Shown here: positions 41,209 to 47,608 of the stretch, piece by piece
Numbering within the stretch: position 1 is the stretch's first letter
Layout of the letters: every line of letters starts with the position of its first letter
Assembly: GCA_947476065.1 (NCBI GenBank)
Contig: CANJPG010000020.1
Location: forward strand, 1-47,608
Length of the DNA: 47,608 nt
DNA from: Fidelibacterota bacterium
Lineage (GTDB): Bacteria; Pseudomonadota; Alphaproteobacteria; Rhodospirillales; Rhodospirillaceae
Reading direction: 5' to 3'
Program-made: the position numbers and the translations under genes
Notes under the pieces: model-generated
Databases searched by the model: none
The model's input: only the letters and a program-made list of their open reading frames with translations
What the model was told of the DNA's origin: nothing

Positions 41209-43473
41209 ATGACCGACACGCCGGATACCGAGCCCCAAACGCCGCGCCGCACCTGGATTGATGTGCGGCGTGATTTCGTGACGCGTCCGCTGCTGGCCTG
41301 GTACCGCAAGCGCATTCCGCCGATGTCCACCACCGAGCGCGAGGCCATCGAGGCCGGCACGGTGTGGTGGGATGCACAGCTGTTCACCGGCAACCCCGAC
41401 TGGACGCAGCTTCTGCGCGCACCCAAGGCGGCACTCTCCGATGAAGAGCAGGCCTTCATCTCCGGCCCGGTCGAAGAGCTTTGCGGCATGCTCGATGACT
41501 GGCGCATTCAACACGAATGGCGCGACCTGCCGCCCGAGGTCTGGGCCTTCATCAAGACCAACCACTTCTTCGGCATGATCATCCCGAAGCGCTACGGCGG
41601 GCTTGGCTTTTCGGCCCAGGCCCACTCGGCGGTGGTCAGCAAGATCTCCACGCGCAGCATCGCCGCGGCGGTGACGGTGATGGTGCCCAACTCGCTGGGC
41701 CCGGCCGAGCTCTTGCTGCACTACGGCACCGATGCGCAGAAGAACCACTATCTTCCCAGGCTGGCCACCGGCGCCGAGATTCCCTGCTTCGCCCTCACCG
41801 GGCCCGAAGCCGGCTCAGACGCGTCGGCCATGCCCGATGTCGGCATCGTCTGCCGCGGCATGTTTGAGGGCAACGAGGTGCTGGGCCTGCGCCTCAGCTG
41901 GGACAAGCGCTACATCACGCTGGGACCCGTGGCCACACTGTTGGGCTTGGCCTTTCGCGTGCGCGACCCCGACCATCTGCTGGGCGGAGTGGAGGACCTG
42001 GGCATCACGGTGGCGCTACTGCCGACATCGACACCCGGTGTAAACATCGGCAGGCGCCACCTGCCGGTTCAGCAGGCCTTCATGAACGGCCCCAACAGCG
42101 GCAAAGACGTTTTTATTCCCATGGACTGGCTGATCGGCGGCCAGGAGCGCATCGGTCAGGGCTGGCGCATGCTGGTGGAATGCCTGGCGGCTGGGCGCGG
42201 CATTTCACTGCCAGCACTGGCGGCCGGCGGCATCAAGATGGCGGCGCGCACGACTGGCGCCTACGGCCGTGTGCACAAACAATTCGGCGTGCCGGTAGGC
42301 AAATTCGAAGGCGTGCAGGAAGCCCTGGCCCGCATTGGCGGCTTTGCCTACCTGATGGAATCGATGCGCCGCTTGACAGCCGTTGCCATCGACATGGGCG
42401 AGAAGCCTTCGGTGCTCTCGGCCATCGCCAAATATCACGGCACCGAGATGATGCGTCGCGCCATCAACGACGCCATGGATATCCACGGAGGCAAGGGCAT
42501 CATCGAGGGTCCGCGCAATTACCTCGCCAACGTCTATCACGCCATGCCGGTGAGCATCACCGTCGAGGGCGCCAACATCCTCACCCGCAGCCTGATCATC
42601 TTCGGCCAGGGCGGCATCCGCTGCCATCCGTACCTGTACAAGGAAATGATCGCGGCCCGCGATCCCGACCGCGACAAGAGCCTGGCCGGCTTTGACGCGC
42701 TGATCTGGAAACATGCCGGCCATATCGTTGGTTTGAAGCTGCGCGCGCTACTGCACAATCTCACCGGCGGCTTTTTTGTCATGGCGCCGCGCGCCGAGGC
42801 AGCCAGCCGCATCTACAAGCAGCTGGGCCGCGCCAGCGCCTCCTTCGCCTATGTAGCGGAGGTCGCGATGATCCTTTTGGGCGGGGCGCTCAAACGCCGC
42901 GAGAGTCTCTCCGCGCGTCTGGGTGATGCGCTGTCGCAGATGTATATCCTGAGCGCGGCCTTGAAGCGCTTCGAGGACGACGGCCGTCCCGCCAGCGATG
43001 TGCCGCTGCTGACCTGGGGCGCGCGACATTGCCTATATGAAATTCAATGCGCGCTGGACGGCGTGCTCGCCAACTTCCCTTATCCGCCGCTCGGCTGGTT
43101 GATGCGCTTCGTGGTGTTCCCCTTGGGCCGGCGCCGCCACCCGCCGAAGGACAAACTGTCGCGCCGCGTTGCCGATCTGTTGCTGGCGCCCTCGCCCACC
43201 CGTGAACGCCTGACCGCCGGGATTTATATTGGCCCTGCCGACCAACCCGTCGGTCAGTTGGACGAAGCCCTGCAGGCTGTCATCCAGGCCGACGCCATCT
43301 CGACCAAGCTCAAGCGGCTGGGCTTCAAGGAGGTGGATCAGGCGGTCAAGCAAGGCGCCATCGGCAATGCCGAGAAAGAGATTCTGGAACGCGCCGCCGA
43401 CCTGACGCGCCGGGTCATCGCGGTTGACGACTTCGCGCCCGAAGAGCTTTCGCCGCTCTGGAACAGCCGCTAG
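41209..43473 (+). CDS. fadE: Acyl-CoA dehydrogenase, FadE type
   Basis: A 754-residue FadE-like acyl-CoA dehydrogenase, shorter than the 814 residues of E. coli FadE because the hydrophobic N-terminal anchor is missing. The core contains MIIPKRYGGLGFSAQAHS, CFALTGPEAGSDASAMPD (FAD loop) and IHGGKGIIEGPRNYLANVY. The C-terminal 250 residues are the DUF1974 extension specific to FadE. It catalyses the first beta-oxidation step, CoA-ester dehydrogenation with FAD. The start at 41209 (MTDTPDTEPQ) is chosen; the open frame extends 21 codons further without family similarity. It lies 96 bases after matB on the same strand. Its TAG is shared with the convergent lipoprotein gene. Confidence 0.93.
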   Translation: MTDTPDTEPQTPRRTWIDVRRDFVTRPLLAWYRKRIPPMSTTEREAIEAGTVWWDAQLFTGNPDWTQLLRAPKAALSDEEQAFISGPVEELCGMLDDWRIQHEWRDLPPEVWAFIKTNHFFGMIIPKRYGGLGFSAQAHSAVVSKISTRSIAAAVTVMVPNSLGPAELLLHYGTDAQKNHYLPRLATGAEIPCFALTGPEAGSDASAMPDVGIVCRGMFEGNEVLGLRLSWDKRYITLGPVATLLGLAFRVRDPDHLLGGVEDLGITVALLPTSTPGVNIGRRHLPVQQAFMNGPNSGKDVFIPMDWLIGGQERIGQGWRMLVECLAAGRGISLPALAAGGIKMAARTTGAYGRVHKQFGVPVGKFEGVQEALARIGGFAYLMESMRRLTAVAIDMGEKPSVLSAIAKYHGTEMMRRAINDAMDIHGGKGIIEGPRNYLANVYHAMPVSITVEGANILTRSLIIFGQGGIRCHPYLYKEMIAARDPDRDKSLAGFDALIWKHAGHIVGLKLRALLHNLTGGFFVMAPRAEAASRIYKQLGRASASFAYVAEVAMILLGGALKRRESLSARLGDALSQMYILSAALKRFEDDGRPASDVPLLTWGARHCLYEIQCALDGVLANFPYPPLGWLMRFVVFPLGRRRHPPKDKLSRRVADLLLAPSPTRERLTAGIYIGPADQPVGQLDEALQAVIQADAISTKLKRLGFKEVDQAVKQGAIGNAEKEILERAADLTRRVIAVDDFAPEELSPLWNSR

Positions 43474-43937
43474 CGTTTTGCTCCGCTGTTGCCGTTTGCC
43501 GATACCACCATCTCGACGCGCGTGCTGCCGAGTGTCGGAGCCCGGGCGATGGTGATGATCGCCGTGCGGCTGGTGGCCGTCGAGGAGAAGGTCATCACGC
43601 TGGGATCGGAGCGCATGGCGGTAACCTCGGCCCAGCCGAACTGCGGCATTTCCTTGTGCAGGAAATCAAAGGCTTCATCGGCGCTGGTGCTGGTGCTGGT
43701 GGTGTACGACAGCCGCCCGGTCCAGCGCTCGTCGGTGCCGAAGATGATCGTGCGCTCGGCATCGATCTTGTAACCTGCCGGCAGCGCCGTGCCGGCCGTG
43801 ATCGGCCCCATGGTGGGCGCCGCGCCTTCTGCGCTCTTGGTTCCACCGGTGACCGGCTCGGTTTCGGCGCAGGCCGTAAGGCCTGCCGCCAGCAAGACGA
43901 CGAAGGTGCAGTTACGTGCAGTACGACCAAGCGACAT
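43470..43937 (-). CDS. Small lipoprotein of unknown function
   Basis: A 155-residue protein with a lipoprotein signal: CTFVVLLAAGLTAC, lipobox LTAC. The mature part has GYKIDAERTIIFGTDERWTG and ends in a beta-rich region (TFSSTATSRTAIITIA). The start at 43937 gives the shortest sensible signal; the frame is open 12 codons further upstream. Likely anchored in a membrane facing the periplasm. No homologue recognised. The stop overlaps that of fadE in a CTAG. Confidence 0.75.
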   Translation of the reverse strand: MSLGRTARNCTFVVLLAAGLTACAETEPVTGGTKSAEGAAPTMGPITAGTALPAGYKIDAERTIIFGTDERWTGRLSYTTSTSTSADEAFDFLHKEMPQFGWAEVTAMRSDPSVMTFSSTATSRTAIITIARAPTLGSTRVEMVVSANGNSGAKR

Positions 43938-43989
43938 ATCTAAGCGATTCCCCAAACCCGTTACGAGGGCCATTGTACGCTAGTCCGAC

Positions 43990-44706
43990 TCAGGGGGCGA
44001 GTTCCGGAAAACAGCGCGCCATGAGACGCTCGAAGTGGGCAACGAGGTTACCGTGCTTCAACGTCGCCGCCGTCAGCGGATTGTCCCAGGGCGTGCGCAT
44101 GATATTGCCGACAAAGGCCGCCATCACTGAATCCAAGGTTGTCGGCGTCTCGCCGAAGGCCCACGTACGGTTGCCGAGCCAGTGGGCCAGGGCCTGGATG
44201 TCGGCGATGCCCATGCGCCAGATGGTCTCGGGCGCGTGGCGCCCGACGCCCTGCTTATAGAGTGTTTTACGGATCCCCCGCGCGGCCAGCTTTGACACCA
44301 GCGGTACCAGGAAACCGGGCAGCCCTATGAGCTTTTGCATATGCGGCTCCCAGTGCCGGCGTGTCGCCGGATCGACCCAGCGCATATAGACCGCCACCCA
44401 GTACAGGTGCTCTTCCATCATGCGCTGGAAAGCCAGGGACTGCCCGCGCTCGGCAAGCGTGAGTTTGCCGTCCACGGGATGGCCGAATTTGGCTTCGAGG
44501 TAATTAATGATCAGGCCTGAGTCCGCGATCACCTCGCCGTCGATGTCGATATAAGGCGCCTTGCCCGTGGGCGAGCCCCCCAGGCCTTTCAGCGTCACGA
44601 CTTTATGTTCAAGGCCGGCAAGCCGCAGGTAAAGCTCGAGCTTCATGCAGAAGGGGCTGGCATTGGGCAATCCCAGCAGCGGCGTGAACTGATAGAGCGT
44701 GATCAT
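43990..44706 (-). CDS. Glutathione S-transferase family protein
   Basis: A 238-residue GST. The N-terminal thioredoxin-like domain has ITLYQFTPLLGLPNASPFCMKLELYLRLAG, the cis-Pro region TGKAPYIDIDGEVIADSGLI, and a helical C-terminal domain of about 150 residues. A Cys follows the active-site Ser/Pro area, as in mixed GST/glutaredoxin-like members. The ATG at 44706 lies 10 bases after the ABC transporter stop, so the two are one unit. Substrate unknown. Confidence 0.9.
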   Translation of the reverse strand: MITLYQFTPLLGLPNASPFCMKLELYLRLAGLEHKVVTLKGLGGSPTGKAPYIDIDGEVIADSGLIINYLEAKFGHPVDGKLTLAERGQSLAFQRMMEEHLYWVAVYMRWVDPATRRHWEPHMQKLIGLPGFLVPLVSKLAARGIRKTLYKQGVGRHAPETIWRMGIADIQALAHWLGNRTWAFGETPTTLDSVMAAFVGNIMRTPWDNPLTAATLKHGNLVAHFERLMARCFPELAP

Positions 44707-44716
44707 GGCTGTACTT

Positions 44717-46552
44717 TCACATGAAGCCGCCGGCCTGGCGATGCCAGAGCCGAGCATAGGTGCCGTCGTATTGCAGCAATTCGGCGTGAGTGCCCTGCTC
44801 GACGATGCGGCCGCTCTCCAGCACCACGATGCGGTCGAGATGCATGATGGTGGAGAGCCGGTGCGCAACGGCGATGACCGTGCGGCCGTGCATCAGCCTC
44901 AGCAAACCATCCTGAATTAAATGCTCGGCTTCGCTATCAAGAGAGGACGTGGCCTCGTCCAGGATAAGGATCGGTGCGTCTTTGAGAAAGGCGCGCGCGA
45001 TGGCCACTCGCTGGCGTTCGCCGCCTGACAGCTTCATGCCCTTCTCGCCGACCACGGCATCGTAGCCGCCGGGACGGGCACTGATGAAATCGTGGCAATG
45101 GGCAAGCCGGGCCGCCGTGATCATCTCGGCTTCGCTGGCGTCAGGGCGGCCATACATGATGTTATCGCGTACCGAGCGGTGGAACACCGAGGGTGTCTGG
45201 GGCACCTCGGCGAAGGTTTCGTGCAGCGAGTCCCAGGTGACCGTGCCGATATCCTGGCCGTCGATGAAAATTCCACCGCCCTCGATGGGGAACTGGCGGC
45301 GCAAAAGACGCAGCAGCGTGCTCTTGCCCGCGCCCGAGGGGCCAACAAGGCCGATCTTTTCGCCTGCGGCAATTTTCAGGTTGAGGTGCGCAAAGACCAG
45401 CGTGCCGTCGGGATAGCCGAAGGTCAGGTCGCGTATGTCGATGGCGCCGCCCGTCACCTTCAACGGCTGGGCGTTTGGTGGATCGACGATGTCATGGGGC
45501 TTGGTGACGGTCTCAAGGCTTTCCGTGAGCACCCCCAACTGTTCGAAGAACTGCAGCAGGCTGTCTCCCAGTGTATTGACGTGCGCCGAGATCAACAGGC
45601 TGAGCGACATCAGCATGGTGAAGGTTCCGACGGAGACCTTGCCGTCCAGCGCTTCTTGAAAGGCCCACCACACCACCACGATCAGGAACACGACGCCGAC
45701 CGCATGCAGCATCAGACGCATGCGGAACAGGGTCAGGCGCAATTTCACGCCGGCGTCGTATTCACGCTTGCTCAAGGGCGCGAGAGTCGCCCGTTCCAGG
45801 GTGCGGCGCGCAAAGGCGCGCACCAGGTCCCAGTTGTTGAGCGAATCCACCAGCCGCCCGGCATAGGCTGTACTGGCCACCGAACTGGCCTTGGCATACT
45901 TGCGGCAGCTCTGGGCAAGGGTAGCCGCCACAATGGTGAACACCACCGCGAAGGCGCCGAACAAAGCGAGGAACTGCGGCGCCTGGCGCGACACCAGCAC
46001 CGCCGAGACTGAAAACAGGATGGCGAGACGCGGCGCCGTCGAGAACAGGTAGTCGATCACCGCGGTTGCAGCCCCGGCGGCGTTACGCACCTTCGCGGAT
46101 AATGATCCCGACATCTGGTCGAGGAAAAAGCGCGGCGCGTGGCCGTGCACGTAGTTGAACAGATCATCTTGGATGCAGGTCTTGAGCTTGAGCATGGTCG
46201 TGGTGCTGGCCAGGGTGTGTACGCGCGAGAGCACCGGACCTGTCACCCAGATGGCGCACAGCACGACAAACCAGAACAGCGCGGTATCGCGCAGGTTCGC
46301 TTCGCCGCCAATACCTGCAAGAGCGTTGACCAGGGCGCCCAGGGCATAGGGCTGCAGGTTTTCGATCAGCGCGCCGGCCAGCGCCAGGCTGACGAGGCCG
46401 GCGATTCGCCAGCGGCCATGGCGCAGAATTTGGTCGCCGATCAGCGCGAAGGGCTGGGTTGGCAGGCGGCGATCGATGTCCGCGAAAGAGGGCGGCGACG
46501 TGGCCGCAGCGGGTGCGTCCGCACGCGGCCGGCTGGGGGAATCATCAGGCAT
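44717..46552 (-). CDS. MsbA-type ABC transporter (fused permease and ATPase)
   Basis: A 611-residue half-transporter. Residues 1-350 hold six hydrophobic helices with a Pro/Ala-rich cytoplasmic N-terminus. The ATPase has Walker A LVGPSGAGKSTLLR, signature LSGGERQRVAIARAF, Walker B ILILDEATSSLDSE and H-loop AHRLSTIMHLD. Such dimers export lipids, glycolipids, peptides or drugs. It starts at 46552 and is followed by the GST gene 10 bases downstream. A strong terminator upstream isolates it from the CHRD gene, so it has its own promoter. Confidence 0.93.
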   Translation of the reverse strand: MPDDSPSRPRADAPAAATSPPSFADIDRRLPTQPFALIGDQILRHGRWRIAGLVSLALAGALIENLQPYALGALVNALAGIGGEANLRDTALFWFVVLCAIWVTGPVLSRVHTLASTTTMLKLKTCIQDDLFNYVHGHAPRFFLDQMSGSLSAKVRNAAGAATAVIDYLFSTAPRLAILFSVSAVLVSRQAPQFLALFGAFAVVFTIVAATLAQSCRKYAKASSVASTAYAGRLVDSLNNWDLVRAFARRTLERATLAPLSKREYDAGVKLRLTLFRMRLMLHAVGVVFLIVVVWWAFQEALDGKVSVGTFTMLMSLSLLISAHVNTLGDSLLQFFEQLGVLTESLETVTKPHDIVDPPNAQPLKVTGGAIDIRDLTFGYPDGTLVFAHLNLKIAAGEKIGLVGPSGAGKSTLLRLLRRQFPIEGGGIFIDGQDIGTVTWDSLHETFAEVPQTPSVFHRSVRDNIMYGRPDASEAEMITAARLAHCHDFISARPGGYDAVVGEKGMKLSGGERQRVAIARAFLKDAPILILDEATSSLDSEAEHLIQDGLLRLMHGRTVIAVAHRLSTIMHLDRIVVLESGRIVEQGTHAELLQYDGTYARLWHRQAGGFM

Positions 46553-46604
46553 GGCTCAGTGTTGGCTGGAAGGCCCCGGGGCGCAAGAGTCTAGCGGCCA
46601 AAGA

Positions 46605-46632
46605 AAAAGGCCGGATGTCCATCCGGCCTTTT
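46605..46632 (-). terminator. Rho-independent terminator after the CHRD-domain gene
   Basis: AAAA-GGCCGGAT (46605-46616), loop gtcc, ATCCGGCC-TTTT (46621-46632): a perfect 12-pair palindrome. On the minus strand the 8-pair GC-rich stem is followed by a T-run, 21 bases after the CHRD stop. A short T-tract on the plus strand may make it bidirectional. Confidence 0.85.
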
Positions 46633-46653
46633 CCGCATCTTATAACGACGAGC

Positions 46654-47085
46654 TTATTTCGCGAGCTGGCCGCGGATTTCACCGCCCTTGTTGGTGGGGG
46701 TGTGGATGTTGACGTAGGCATTGCCGGCCATAATGGCGGCGATCTGCTCGTCGGTCGCAGTGGCTTTGCCTTCGATCGGGCTCTTGAGCGGGCCCATACC
46801 AAAATTGACCATCACGCCTGCATTGGCGCCGGCAGCGGCCGGACCATGGATGTGCGCGGCAACGGCGTCGCCCGTGAGACCTTCGAAGGTCACCTTCCAG
46901 CTGACTTCCTTGGTAGTGTCGTTGACGGTGATCTCGGCCATGCCCTTACCGGTGCTGGCATTGGCCGGAACTTCCGAGGCGGAACTCAATGTCGCCTTCA
47001 TCTTATGTTCGGCGGCGCTGGCGCTGGAGAAAGCTAGGCCCGCGGCGATCAACGAGCCCACGGCAATACGAATCACTTTGGTCAT
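46654..47085 (-). CDS. Secreted CHRD-domain protein
   Basis: A 143-residue exported protein with signal peptide MTKVIRIAVGSLIAAGLAF...ASA followed by a CHRD domain: KATLSSASEVPANASTGKG, GDAVAAHIHGPAAAGANAG and NAYVNIHTPTNKGGEIRGQL are the standard blocks. CHRD domains were first named in chordin; their bacterial role is unknown. A good Shine-Dalgarno (GGGAGAG) supports the start at 47085. It ends before a strong terminator, so it is monocistronic. Confidence 0.92.
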   Translation of the reverse strand: MTKVIRIAVGSLIAAGLAFSSASAAEHKMKATLSSASEVPANASTGKGMAEITVNDTTKEVSWKVTFEGLTGDAVAAHIHGPAAAGANAGVMVNFGMGPLKSPIEGKATATDEQIAAIMAGNAYVNIHTPTNKGGEIRGQLAK

Positions 47086-47321
47086 CGGAGTCTCTCCCTG
47101 AATACGGCAATGAGGTCCAACGGTCCGCGGTGCGAACCGACCTGTAAGTGCAAAGGCGCGCAAGGATAGCCCCAAATGTGTGGCTGTCCAGGCGGTTTTG
47201 CCCGAAGGTTCAATGACAACGCCATGACCGGGCCTTTGTTGCATCGCAAGATGGCTGCGGCTTCAAATGTCCATACCTATATTGAGCAACCGAGGACAAC
47301 CGCTGCGTAGGGCTGATTGGA

Positions 47322-47608
47322 ATGCGATATATTTTGGGACTGTTTGCGGCGTGCTTAACACTGCCTGCCGGCGCAGCGACGCCGTCTTACGCAGATATGA
47401 TCGGTACGTGGCGCGTAACCGCAGTGGCCGTCACCAGCGACGGCATGCAGGCCCTTCAAATCGACGACCCGCAATTCATGGGCGCCGTGGTGCACTTCGG
47501 CGCCGATAAAATTGCCTGGTTGAAGGGCACGCCATCCCGCCCGATCGATCCGGCCGCCGACAATTGTGAAGGTGTACCCCATTTCACGCCAGCCGTTGCC
47601 CGCAACCC
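47322..47608 (+). CDS. Exported protein, 3' end outside window
   Basis: The frame is open from the ATG at 47322 to the window end (95 codons). The N-terminus is a signal peptide (RYILGLFAACLTLPAGAATP, cleavage likely after AGA or GAA). The mature start YADMIGTWRVTAVAVTSDGM resembles the opening strand of a lipocalin-like barrel, but this is a weak impression. A Cys lies near residue 84. An AGGG about ten bases upstream could be the Shine-Dalgarno. The gene diverges from the CHRD gene across a 236-base spacer in which I saw no clear motif. Confidence 0.6.
   Translation, partial: MRYILGLFAACLTLPAGAATPSYADMIGTWRVTAVAVTSDGMQALQIDDPQFMGAVVHFGADKIAWLKGTPSRPIDPAADNCEGVPHFTPAVARN

Noticed and set aside
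45092-46012. Plus-strand frame opposite the ABC transporter
   Set aside because: Shadow of the minus-strand gene; no recognisable domain.
47086-47321. Search for an RNA gene or promoter in the spacer between the CHRD gene and the last gene
   Set aside because: No convincing -10/-35 pair, tRNA-like fold or inverted repeat was seen.

Overview
The window is a GC-rich, gene-dense bacterial chromosome segment with almost no spacer DNA. Many neighbouring genes overlap at ATGA, and many starts are GTG. The protein set points to an alphaproteobacterium: a MatB-type malonyl-CoA synthetase, a NodT-type outer membrane factor, a BchC-like dehydrogenase, a MazG-like protein and DUF423. An intergenic palindrome at 39449-39492 also matches a repeat type I associate with alphaproteobacteria. 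I cannot place it below class. I saw no rRNA, tRNA, CRISPR array, transposase or phage gene, and no gene-free stretch exceeds 300 bases.

Layout. (1) 1-8.6 kb holds four head-to-tail TPR-glycosyltransferase genes. Three are O-GlcNAc-transferase-like (GT41) and one has a GT9/heptosyltransferase-like catalytic half. (2) 8.7-10.1 kb holds the nucleotide nucleosidase ppnN, with competing hairpins against its start codon. (3) 10.2-19.2 kb looks like a biosynthetic locus on both strands: zinc-less MDR dehydrogenase, degenerate PTPS-fold protein, GT4 glycosyltransferase, methyltransferase, cytochrome b561, RibD-type reductase, GTP cyclohydrolase II with a degenerate RibB-like front half, creatininase-family amidohydrolase, membrane sulfatase/LtaS-like enzyme and CDP-alcohol phosphatidyltransferase. 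This is my best candidate for an undescribed system: a pyrimidine/pterin-derived, possibly glycosylated and membrane-linked product. (4) 19.4-25.0 kb is a macA-macB-tolC-like operon with msrA. (5) 25.0-26.3 kb on the minus strand is a MoaD/ThiS-like gene followed by a BNR-repeat gene with two compensating frameshifts. (6) 26.4-29.4 kb has two FkbM methyltransferases, a glycosyltransferase-like protein and a 43-residue membrane protein, translationally coupled. (7) 29.4-32.5 kb has threonine ammonia-lyase with a possible attenuator, then two small proteins and an exported 2-hydroxyacid dehydrogenase.

(8) 32.5-39.5 kb is a mixed region: TfoX-N protein, crotonase, MFS exporter, frameshifted MazG-like gene, exported protein, DUF423, HD hydrolase, an atypical receiver protein, a ferredoxin-reductase-type flavoprotein and a small proline-rich protein. 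(9) 39.6-43.5 kb is matB and fadE, acyl-CoA metabolism. (10) 43.5-47.6 kb has a lipoprotein, a GST, an MsbA-type ABC exporter, a CHRD-domain protein behind a clear intrinsic terminator, and the start of an exported protein cut by the window edge.

Most gene identities rest on motifs visible in the translations. Pathway assignments for regions 1, 3 and 6 are inference from family membership and gene order.
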